From NCBI GenBank assembly GCA_019916065.1, contig CM034233.1, positions 9,306,516 to 9,370,515 on the forward strand: a DNA stretch of 64,000 nucleotides. The letters run 5' to 3'. Of the stretch, positions 33,481 to 44,358 are shown in pieces. Numbering within the stretch: the first letter of the stretch is position 1; every line of letters starts with the position of its first letter. This stretch comes from Vitellaria paradoxa. Taxonomy: Eukaryota > Streptophyta > Magnoliopsida > Ericales > Sapotaceae. The position numbers and the translations under genes were made by a program. The notes under the pieces were generated by a model. That model had not been told where the DNA came from. It searched no databases and was given only the letters and a program-made list of their open reading frames with translations.

Positions 33481-36400
33481 GCCGCCGCCCCGACTTGAAA
33501 ATCGCCCTGACCTGCCATTCGCACATGCCCGCCCCACACCCCCAAGTCAGGGCTTGGGTTAGCCTGGCCCAGCCTGCACCTTTTCTTTTTTTTAACCTTT
33601 TGCTCGTTCATGGGGGGCTGCTGCCTGCTATGCAAGGGCAGTACACCCCCAGTGCAGGTTTGTGCAGTTTTTTTTTTCTTGCTGTTTGTTTTTTTTTTTA
33701 ACCGTTTTTTCGTTCATGGGGGTTGCTGTGCAAGGGCAATCAGTGCACCCCTCGGTAGGTTTGTCAGTCGGCTTGGCAGCCTTTATATATATATATATAT
33801 ATATATTACCGTTTGCTCATTCATGGCATGGGACTGTTGTGCTGCGCAGGGCAGTGCCCCCCGCGCAGGTTTGTCAGTGACCGTTGGATACCTAACGGTC
33901 CTATTAATTTTAAAAAATTACAAAATTCTCCCCCTAAAAAATTACAAAATCCCCCCTAACCTTCAACTATAAATACCCCACACCCATATTCATTCAAACC
34001 TTTAAAAAATTAATAAATTCTCTCTCAAATTTCTACACTACCAAGTTACCAACTCTCAGGTATGCTCTTCAATTATGTTCAAGTGCATCTAATTTTGTCA
34101 AATTTGAAGTTAAGATTTATAGATCAAATACTTTAAAACTTCAATTTATTCCAAGTTAGTATTTTATTTTTTTAATTTGTATACATACATTTTTTTAGTT
34201 TGCATACTTTAATTTTTTCATCAAATTTTTTTTTTCTAAATGGATTCAAGAGACACCCATTTTTTTGATTTGGAGGGTGGGGACTCAATTTCTTTTCCCC
34301 CTCAAGAACAAATGGAATAACTTGCATCACCACAAATACCAACACTTGCTACCACAACTGGTGATGTTGGCGCATCATCTTCCCGTCCCACCCAACAACG
34401 TAACTCTTCAAAAGTATGGGACTTTTTTACTAGAATTCCACGTAATGATCGAATGCGTAAAACTAAATGCATTATTTGTGGAGATTTATTAGATGGTAGA
34501 ATTACTTTTAGAACTAGTCACCTAAAAAGACATTTAAATATAAAGTACTGATACGATCCCCGCATTAATTCTTTAATTGATCAATATTTCCACGTGTTAC
34601 ACAAACTCAATTAGGTAATAAATGGGGTAATTTAAATATTTCTTCTTATGATCTTATAAGAACACAAAATAATTTAGTTAGATATATTGTTAAAGATAAG
34701 CAACCCTTCACAATGAGTGAAAATCAACATTTTGAAAAATTTATTTGCGATAGTTTTAAGCCACAATATCGCAGTTTTTCAAGAAATATTTCAAAAAATA
34801 AAGTTTTACGAGATTTTGAATAAAAAAAGTTAAATTAATAACTTATTTTAATAATTTTGAAGGAAGTGTTTACTTGATCGCGAATATGTGAAAATCTTAT
34901 CAAGATATTGAATATATTTATATGATTGCACATTATATTGATGAAAATTAGAAATTATATAAACGCGTTATTTCATTTAAATTAGTTGAACAACACTACA
35001 GTGGATTGAGTGTTGGTGAACTTATTTTGCATAAGCTTGCATCATGGAAATTATGTCAAAAAATATTTTCTATTACTTTGGATAATGCTTCATATAATGA
35101 TATTTGTTTTAATTATTTATCTAATTCTTTGCTTACAAATGGTCCATTATTTCATGGGCGTTGTTGTGCCCATATACTTAATTTAATTGTAAATGATGGG
35201 TTAAACATTTATGAATCTTCTATTATTAAAATAAAAATGCTGTAGTTTGTACCATGAGTTCTCAAAAAAGAATTAGTTTATTTGCTGCCATATGTACTCA
35301 AATTAGTTTAAAACCTATAAAATTACCAATAGAAATTAATATAAGATGGAATTCAACCTATATTATGTTAAAAGTTGCTATTAAATATCAACAAGCAATT
35401 GATTTATTTATTTTAAGTAATCAAGTTATTAGTTTAGATAGTATTGGGTTAATTGATTGGGCAAATGTAATTTTTTATAGAGATTTTTTACATATTTTTT
35501 ATGTTGCTACTAAAATATTTTGTGGAATTTATTATCTTACTTCTTCTACTGTTGTTTATCAATTAGGGGTTATTGATAAAATTTTCAACAAATATGTTGT
35601 TCAAGAATATTATGCTACTATGGTTGTTACAATGAAGGAAAATTTTGATAAATATTTTAATCCACTTCCCATTCATTTTGGTATTGTCACTATTTTAGAC
35701 CCTAGATATAAAGAAAATCATTTTCTTTAATTGTTAGATATGATATATTGGTCTGAAAGTGCTCAAGAACAATTAAATAATATTGAACTACAAATACTAG
35801 CTCTAATGGGTCGGTATGATTCTAATTGTACAACAAACAACTATCGCCACAACGTCCTCCTCTCACCGTGACTTTGGTGGCAATACATTTATTTAAAGAA
35901 GAATAACATCTCAACAAATAAAATCATCAACAAGTGCTAGTTCAACTTCATGTGACTTGCAATGTTATCTCGGTACACCTCTAATAGAAAATGAAGATGA
36001 TTTTAATCTTTTAGACTGGTAGAAGGGACAACAATCAAAGTTTCCAATTCTTTCTACTTTAACTCGTGATATCCTTGCATTTTTCAGTTTTTATTATAGC
36101 ATCCGAGCAAGCGTGTAGTATAAGTGGACGCGTTATCAGCCAATTCAAGAGTCAACTGGCGCATTCAATAGTAGAAGCCTTTATGTGTTTACGAGATTGG
36201 TATCTTGCCGAAAGTAGACAATAAGAAGATGCCAAAAAAGAGTAACTTGCCCTTCACTTTGCTTGCAATGTATTTAGGTGAAAGAGAAGAGCACACTAGT
36301 GGATTTACTGATGAATGATAATGATGTATAGATAGAGTAATATTTGCAAATAATAATCACTCTTATAGGTGCCAACCTAGTTGAGATGTATAAGATGTGA

Positions 36401-36747
36401 AGTGATGCACCTATTTATTACTCTATCATTTTTTTTTTTCTTTTTTTACAATTCTACGTTTGTAAATTGTAATTTTAAATTTAATTATGTAATTGCTCAT
36501 TATTTAATAAATTTTATTTTTAGTCAATAATGGTTTTGATGTGTTTGGTTGAGTTTTATTTTGTATTTTATTTACTTTAAAAAAATTAAAAAATATTTAA
36601 AAAAATAAGTGGGTCAACTGGGGCAGGTTAGGGGTGGGGGCTGGTGACCCTGGGCCGACCCGACCAGAAATTTGGAGGGGCAAAAGGGGTGGATTAGCCC
36701 GAAATAGAGGGGCGAGTCGGGCCCGACTTGGCCTGTTTACATCTCTA
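33415..36747 (+). mobile_element. hAT DNA transposon, degenerate autonomous type
   Basis: 3333 bp bounded by TAGGGATG at the left and ...CATCTCTA at the right, whose complement is TAGAGATGTAAACAGGCC. Both ends carry GC-rich gggtcgggtcggc / gccgacccgacc subterminal motifs typical of plant hAT elements. It is flanked by an 8-bp duplication with one mismatch, GTGTTGAT (33407-33414) and GTATTGAT (36748-36755). It encodes a broken BED-finger/hATC transposase. The 5' terminus is duplicated in tandem. Confidence 0.9.
34241..36240 (+). pseudogene. Broken hAT transposase (BED zinc finger, hATC)
   Basis: The reading frame starts at ATG 34241 but is repeatedly interrupted. A BED-type zinc finger lies at about 34405-34545 (SKVWDFFTRIP, then C..C and H..H positions). 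The middle section has an open frame at 35006-35245 (LDNASYNDICFNYL, HGRCCAHILNLIV), then 35254-35730 (INIRWNSTYIML and TILDPRYKENHF). Remains of the C-terminal hATC dimerisation domain lie at about 36085-36230 (ASEQACSISGRVIS, CLRDWYLAE). These are recognisable blocks of plant RICESLEEPER/DAYSLEEPER-type transposases. Stops and frameshifts between them make it non-functional. Confidence 0.9.
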
Positions 36748-36755
36748 GTATTGAT

Positions 36756-36887
36756 GCGCTGCGGAGAGATCGTTTACATGTGCGGGGGCCCATATTTGAT
36801 AACTTGAGTCGGTGATTCACCTTGGCGACTCAGGGGCTGCAGTATTTGGAATACCTCGATTCGTAGTCGATTATTGGATCATAACAC
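36756..36887. other. Short spacer between transposons
   Basis: Host sequence resuming after the hAT target duplication. GC-balanced and non-coding. Confidence 0.5.
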
Positions 36888-37878
36888 GCCATTTGGTAAC
36901 GTTGTCATTTTTCTATTTATGTTTATATATTTATATTTTTTATTTTTTTATCTTCATTTTTTCTGAAATAAAAACTAAAATTGTATTTAAAAATATAATT
37001 TTATTTACAATTACTAATTTTTTATTTTCATAAAATATTTAATTTTATTAATTTTTTAAAATTTAATTAAATTTAATAAATATATTTATATTAATTTAAT
37101 TATATTATTTATTAAAAATAATTAAATAAAATATAAATATTATATCATTTAATCTAGTAAATATAAAATATGTTAATTATAATTTAATTATATTATTTGC
37201 TGAAAACAATTGAATAAAATATATTTCATAATAATTTAAATAATTTAATTACGATATTTGTTAAAAATAATTTAATAAAATATAATTCATATTAAATAAA
37301 TTAAATAAATTATTAAATTAAATTAATTTAAGTATGACATTTATTTAAAATAATTTAACAAAATATATTTAATATTATTTAAATTAATTATTTTAAATTA
37401 ATTCTTAAATTAAATAATTTAATTATAATATTTATTAAAACAAATTAATAAAGTATATTTATATTAATTAAATTATTTATTAAATTAAATTAATATATTT
37501 TATTTTATTATTTATTAAAAATAATTTAATAATATATATTTCTCATTAATTAAATTATCTAAAATAATAATAAATGTTACATATTAATTTAATTATATTA
37601 TTTATTAAAAATAATTTTAGTTTATAAATATTTGAGTAAGATAATTTATTTTAATATAATGTAACAAAAATGGATAAAGTATTAGAATTGACAAAATGTT
37701 TGTAACAGAAAAAAATAGAGTGTAAATATATTTTTTCTGTTTATGTTTTTTTATTTAAGTTTTTATTTTTTTAAAAATAAAAAAATATAAATAAATTTAA
37801 TAAATATATTTTTGTTATCAGTTTATAAAATTATAAAAATATAAATAAAAAATAAAAAAAATGTTATCAAACGATACC
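36888..37878. mobile_element. Very AT-rich MITE-like element (family D, copy 1)
   Basis: The left end gccatttggtaacgttgtca and the complement of the right end, ggtatcgtttgataacattt, are imperfect inverted repeats. The roughly 1-kb interior is nearly all A/T, made of degenerate repeats of tttattaaaaataatttaat(a). It ends with a block agaattgacaaaatg...tttttctgttta that recurs in 56420-57317. Confidence 0.6.
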
Positions 37879-38961
37879 TAAGTAAATCGGCGCCTTTAGG
37901 AAAAAAAAAAAAAAAACTGAAATGACAACGTTTTAAATTACTGCGGCAGCGACTCCAGTAACCCCTGTTGCACCCTCTTCTCCTCACCCCGGTTCCTACA
38001 CGTAGAGACAGGTGTAATCTCCTAAGGAAGTACATAATTGAACTTTTGCTCTGATTGGTCTGCTTAGGCGATGGAATATTCTACGCACACCGCGTCATCA
38101 TTCGGGCTCTCCTCCCCTGCTGTTATCTGTGGGTGTATTTTGTGTGGTAAAAAACTGGTAAAAATTAATTAATTTTGTGGATATGTGCCACGTCATCCCC
38201 GCATAAACCATTGGCCGAAGGATAATGCAGTTTCCAAAGTGAGAAAAGGAAAGAAGTGACAAAATTCAAATTATGTGCCGTTACTTAATTAATAATAATA
38301 TTTTTGTTCTTAAATTTTTATTTTCAATTTTAATGATATGGATGGCTAAATAACACAATAAAATTACTATTTTATTATAATTTTTTTTTGTAGTGACGTT
38401 TTCATAATACATATCATTCGGTTGCTTAATTTTTTTCCAAAAAAAAAAAATAATAATTATAAATTACTAGCATAAAATAGTTAATGAGTTCGTTTTTGGA
38501 GACATCATAGGTTCCAAATTTTCCATCATAAAAGTACCAGTCTAACATTTTGATAAACAGTATCCTACCATAAGCGGATTGAGCCAGAGGGCTTCGTTAC
38601 TTTCTTTTTCAATAAAAATATATATATATTTCAATTTTAACCATTGTTATTTTTTATGTTTGGTATTTATCCGCTAGATTTAGGGGATTGACTTAAAGTA
38701 GAAGATTTGGGGACAAGAAAAAAAGTCAAATGATATTTGACAACCAAACTGATTACATATACTTAAGATAGCTGATTACAAAAGTAAAGTGCTTTGCAGG
38801 ATTTAAATTTTGATACATTAGAAGTGTAAATTATTTTTCACATAAACTGGCACTAAAACAAGTCATCAGAAATCTTGCTATTAATCAAACTTTGTTGTGC
38901 CAATTACACTGCAAGTATATAGCAAAAATCAGACAAACAGAAACCCTCTTGATTGCATGCT
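37879..38961. other. Intergenic, 3' flank of the P450 gene
   Basis: No gene seen. It has a moderately GC segment near 37920-38160 and AT-rich DNA beyond. Confidence 0.55.
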
Positions 38962-40826
38962 TCATACTTTAGAGAGGAGGTTGGCTGTGGCTTGGTGGGG
39001 TCTGCACAAAGCCTGCAAGGGCTTGGCTTTGGGCATGGTGAGTCCAATCCCTTCCTCCAACTCGATCTCCTCAGCACCAACCCTCTTCCACTCAAAGTTC
39101 TGAATTAAAGATCCCAGTGCCAGCTCCATAACTCGCCTGCCCAGATTTGCCCCAGGACAAGCCCGCCTTCCAGCACCAAATGGCATTAGTTTATACCCTT
39201 TGCCTTCCCCTGTTTCAAACCTTTCTGGCATAAATTTTGTTGGGTCCATCCACAGCCCAGGGTCCCTGTGAAGTGTCCACAAATTGACCAATAACATCGT
39301 GCCTCGTGGTATCTCGTATCCGCAAAGGACACAATCTTCTGACGACTCATGAGGCACAAGAAGCGGTGCAGGAGGAAATAATCTGAGTGTCTCGTTGATT
39401 ATGTTCTGTAGGTAGCTCAGTTGTGGCAGGTCTTGTTCATTCAGCAGCCGGTCGTGCCCAACGTGAGCATTGATTTCAGACAAGGCCTTGTTCATTGATG
39501 AAGGATTGTTGAGGAGGAGTGACATTGCCCATTCCAGGGCTGTTGCAGAAGTCTCAGTCCCAGCAATAACCAATGCCTGCACACATGTCAAAACAGGTAT
39601 TTCTTAAAGACTAAAAACTTCATGTTTTTATTTTTTCAAATCTTGGTTGGCGGGGGTGAACCCAGAATTTGGAGTTCGCCTGAATTGAACAAAAGTTTTA
39701 AAGGCACAGTAGGCTGAACTGCAAAAAAATCTAGGTTGAACAAAGGGTTTAAAAGTAAAGTGGGCTGGACTACAAAAATCTAAGGTGGGCTAAATTTAAA
39801 AAAAATAATTTTTGAACTACCAAAAAAAAAAAAGAAAATTTGGGCTGGACTGCCCGCGACAGCCTTTGTCCTTGTCCGCCCCCGTCGGTTGGTAAGAAAT
39901 GCTTCAAAACTTACCAGTATAAGACCTTTGATAGTGTCATCAGAGTGAAATGTTGGTTCTGTCTCTTGCAGCGACAACATAACATCGATCAATGTATTCT
40001 TCCGATCTTTGCTGCTTCCACTAGATTCATTCCTCATTTTCCGGTGCTCATCCAGAAGGAACTGGTAAAACTTGTCCATCTTGTTCCTCAACCTCTCCAT
40101 CTTCTTTACCACCCCTTGAATGTCCACCCACTGGAACACAGGCAAGTAATCTCCTAAATTCGAATTCCCATGGATCTCTGTCCCCTCTCTCATGACTTCC
40201 CGGAAGTGCCTTGCTTCTTCATCCAAAGCATCTTCTCCAAAATACCTCTTCTCTGCTATCATTCTCATTAGAATATTGAATGAGAGCTCTTCCAACTTGG
40301 TTTTCAGCTCCACTTGAACAAACTCGCCTTTGGAGTTCTGGAATAGTTGCTTCAGCAGTAGCCCAACCTCCTCTTGCCTGATGCTTGTAAACATAGCAAG
40401 CCGATTGGGAGAGAGGAGCTCAAGAGATGTGAAGCGCCTGAGGTTACGAAAGTACTCGCCATACGGGGCAAATCCCATCGTAGTGTAGTTGTAATTGAGG
40501 ATTTTCCCAGCAAGCATCCTAGGCCGATTAGCAAATATAATATCATTTTTAGTGAAGCATTCCTCAACTGCTTGCGGTGAAGAGACTACAACTACTTTGC
40601 GAGTCCCCAGCCAGAGAAAAAAGATATGGCCATATTTCTCAGAAAGTTCATGCAAGGTCCGGTGAAATGGTTCCTTCAGGAGATGGAGATGACCGATGAT
40701 GGGAAGACCAAGAGGGCTGGGAGGTAGGATTGTGGGATTTGCGTGCTTTGAATATATGAACCTGAAAATGAAGAATAGTGAGATAAAGAATATAACAAAC
40801 ATGAACAAATATTGATCATCTTCCAT
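38962..40826 (-). CDS. Cytochrome P450, CYP81-like, intact
   Basis: Two exons, 39915-40826 and 38962-39576 (minus strand), around a 338-base intron with CTG|GTAAGT donor and TGCAG|GCA acceptor in phase 0, giving 508 residues. It is a haem-thiolate monooxygenase anchored in the ER by an N-terminal hydrophobic helix (about 7-24) followed by the Pro-rich hinge LPPSPLGLPIIGH. Seen in order: I-helix AGTETS (309-314), ExxR as E366-R369 (ETLR), PERF (421-424) and the haem loop FGAGRRACPG with the axial Cys at 444. Intron position and sequence fit CYP81, whose members hydroxylate isoflavonoids, indole glucosinolates, lignans and some herbicides. The substrate here cannot be told. A second, damaged paralogue lies upstream on the same strand. 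Confidence 0.93.
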
Positions 40827-40907
40827 CCTCTCTACTCAGATGTATTGTATTTGCTCTGAGAAATCAATCTCTTTTAAAGCCATTGGAATGGAGATGCCGG
40901 TTGGACG

Positions 40908-41083
40908 GCTTGTTTATATCATCTGAGTGTATTTTCCCATCTTGAAATAGACAGTCTTGTAAATATGCATCTAATAAGATGCTTATTAGACAACCAACCA
41001 GCTTGTTTATATCATCTGAGTGTATTTTCCCATCTTGAAATAGACAGTCTTGTAAATATGCATCTAATAAGATGCTTATTAGA
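40908..41083. repeat. 93-bp tandem duplication upstream of the P450 gene
   Basis: gcttgtttatatcatctgag begins both units (40908 and 41001), and both run through attttcccatcttgaaatag to gatgcttattag. The second unit is truncated near 41083. Identity is near perfect. It lies 80-260 bases before the start codon at 40826, in the proximal promoter. Confidence 0.93.
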
Positions 41084-42298
41084 AGGTTGTCTACTTATTC
41101 TTGGAGAAGCAGACAATTGTGAACTTCCTAAATTAACTATAGTTAACATATAGGAGTAAATGAGCTGTTGTTCGGTTAAGAATGCTACATCAAGGTTAAC
41201 CATGATATGTAATACATCTGAAAGTCAACTAATTTCGAAACCAATTAAACCTAAGCCTTGAGCATCAGCAATGATGGTGTCTTGAAATATACGTGGGATA
41301 TATACAAACAGTTCAAAAACTGTAAGATAACCAGCACGTTGACTTTATTTTTTTTAATCAAGTATAATGATCTCAATAATTTTGATGTTTTAGAAACTTA
41401 AAAAGGAAAAGTAGGAGGCCTGGGAGAGAGAACAGTGCTTGAATGTGCAAGAATATCCAGCGATTAATAATCCTATTGTAATCAATTTGAATTTGGTTGT
41501 TTTTATGGAGAGACTCTCCAGTGGTTAGGTTGTTTGCTTTTGTTAAAATTTTGATCTTATAGATAGACAGTCAATATGTTGAATCTGATATGTATATCCG
41601 ATCTGAAGAGAGGACACACCATCAAAAGCCAGACTCAGCGAGTAATTTTTCTTGCCAGAAGAAAAGGTGATTCTTCCTCTTAAGGTCCAGGACTAGAAAT
41701 TTTGAGTATTAGCATTCAAAATGAAGAAAATATAAAGAGAAAATAGAGAATTGCATTACCAAAGATTAACTGATTACAAGATGTAAATAGTGTGTTTATA
41801 TAGGCAAAAAATCACCAAAAATAAGGAAAAAGCTACGAAAATGAATCCTAAATTAGAGAATAAATCAAGAAACAAATCATGGAGGGATATTATTAAATGA
41901 TTTTGTTCTCTATTTTCATTTTCTAGCATATCTTATCTTCTAATACCTTGAAAGGAAAGTGAAACTGAAGCATTTATGTTATACTTGAATCACCAGAGGT
42001 GCTAAAATTAACTATCAACAAGGCCTTTCCAATTCCATGTGCACACACAAATGTATACTTGACACATGCAAAAATAACAGATATTGCACTACAGTAAATA
42101 GTAAAATCATGGATTTATGAATACATTACTAACCAAATGCTTCATTTTATTTTATTTTATTTTATTTATTTATTTATTTATTTTTAATTTTTATCGTACA
42201 ATAACACACCTTATTAGGATCTCATATAGCAAAAGGAGAGAAAAGAAGATGACTGCCATATGTAGATTGAAATCTACATCTATTACCACACTTCATTA
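41084..42298. other. Intergenic between the two P450 genes
   Basis: Promoter of the 39-kb gene and 3' flank of the upstream one. AT-rich, with (ttta)n near 42145-42185. No additional gene. Confidence 0.55.
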
Positions 42299-43730
42299 TT
42301 AAAGTTGAGAGAGGAGCTCCAGTGCATTTTGTCGCAGAATACACACAGCCTCAACCTTGAGTGTTGGAAGTCCTGTACTCCGGTTTATGTCCTCCTTCTG
42401 CCCAACTCTTTCAAACTCAAAACACTGAATAAATGCCCCAACTGCCAAGGCAACTGCACGCATGCCCATATTGGATCCAGGACATGCTCTTCTCCCCATT
42501 CCAAATGGAATGAATTTGAACCCTTCTCTTTCCCCTTCAATCACTTCAAACCTCTCTGGCTTGAACTTGTTGGGTTCATCCCAGTACTTGGGATCCCTAT
42601 GCGTGGCCCAAACATTCACCAACAGGGTTGTATCTCGCGGTACTTCAAATCTCCCAACAGTGCAATCTTCAGATGCACAATGTGGCAACAAAACTGGGAC
42701 AGGAGGATATAACCTAAGGGTTTCATTGATGACACAATGGAGAAAAGGAAGCTTGGTGAGATCCAAGTCATCTGGCAAGCGCCTATGCCCGACTTGGTTC
42801 TCAATCTCTGCTCCGACCTTTTGGAATGCCAGAAGGTGATCCATAAGAAGCGATATTGCCTGTTCCATGGTGGCTGCTGATGTTTCTGTTCCTCCTATAA
42901 ACATTATCTGAAGCACAAGTTAATTTAAATGTTAGAATAAATTGTCAATATTTAAAAAATATGTTCTAACAACATGAGTAGGTTAATATAATACCTGTAA
43001 CGTTGGTAAGTGGAAATTTAGAAGTCACACGAATCAGACTACCATCAAGTGTCTGTGTATATATCAACTTTGTGAAGCTACCGATTGTTCCAAAAATTTA
43101 AACAATTAGAGTAAATTTTAATCATTTATATTTCAACACACCCCTAAAATGTTGAGGATGATCATGATTGCGCTTTCTGTAAAACATGACGAGATGTATT
43201 AAATGCGTAAAATGTTGTGTTACTAAATGAACATCGGATATTCATTCATGCCTCAAGTCCCAAGTCAGAGCTACTTTCGAGAGTTGTGCACTTGACAATA
43301 ATTTAGAGTTTTTGAAACTTCGACTCATAAATCCGAAGGCAGTCACACTCAATAATATTTTTAAGAATCAACAATTGAAAATGATGTTACAAGAATGAAT
43401 TCAAATGCCCTGTGAATGGAAAATGGATTTATCATGTCTTACAAAGCAATTAAGAGATATATCACCTATAATGAGACAAAAGATAATATGACATTTGGAG
43501 TCCATTTCAATAGTCAATACCCTTTTAAGTCAGGTGGTGGCTATTTTATCAATCACGTATTATTTTTAAGTCCACAAACCCAAATTTTGGAGAAGTTCAA
43601 TATGAGAGAAATTGCACATCTCCCCAGCTTTTGCATTTGCCACTAAAAATGAACCTCCAAGTAAGGAGAGACTTACGGTAACTCAAAAAAACCCTAGTCC
43701 TAAACTAATTAGGTCGGCATTTATGGTGAC

Positions 43731-43883
43731 TGTTAATGTACCTAGTTAATGTAGTTAATGTACAGATACATGTATTGTAAGGTGAAAGAACAGTGTAGGT
43801 GAGTCGAAAGGTTATCTTAGGATGTATATATGTATACTCCCAGGCATGTTTCTAATAAGAAAAAGTTATTCAAGTTTACAACA
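43731..43883 (+). repeat. Copia 5' LTR
   Basis: 153 bp, TGTTAATG...TACAACA, directly followed by the primer-binding site. Its short length leaves little room for promoter elements; a tatatatgtata motif lies near 43823-43835. Confidence 0.95.
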
Positions 43884-43895
43884 TGGTATCAGAGC
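43884..43895 (+). promoter_or_regulatory. Primer-binding site (tRNA-iMet type) of the copia element
   Basis: TGGTATCAGAGC, contiguous with the LTR end and complementary to the 3' end of initiator-Met tRNA. Confidence 0.92.
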
Positions 43896-44358
43896 GTTGT
43901 TAAAATTGTGTGTGTAAGGAAAATTAGAACAGTGTTGTATCTGTTCTTGGTCACTGGCGGTGTCAGTGTTCTTGGTCGGACGTTGTTCAACTGGTGGAGT
44001 CGGACGTTGGTCTCTGGTGGAGTTCAACCTTGTCGTTCGAACTTCGGTATACCCCAGCTTGGTCGCCTGAGTGGGGCGACCACCGTCGGAGCAGCGCCGT
44101 CACCGGAAAGATTGTCACGCGCCTCCACGCGCCACTTGTTCCTCTGCGCGTGGACTTCACGCGCCGTCGCTGTAGCCTCGTTTGCCGGCACGTGTGACTC
44201 CGGTGGACTTCCGGCCTTCTTTGTCTTCTGTTCTCCTCTCTCCGGCGAGTCTACTGGTATTCTTGTTTTTGTGTTTGGACCATCTATCTCTTGCTCCTTC
44301 CTCTTGTCTGCTACTGGTACTGTTCATCCGTTATTGCTGGTACCAGAATATTCGTTTT

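Noticed and set aside
37070..37620. Candidate satellite array
   Set aside because: The A/T repeats are too degenerate and variable in spacing for a satellite; better explained as the interior of an AT-rich MITE-like element with inverted ends.
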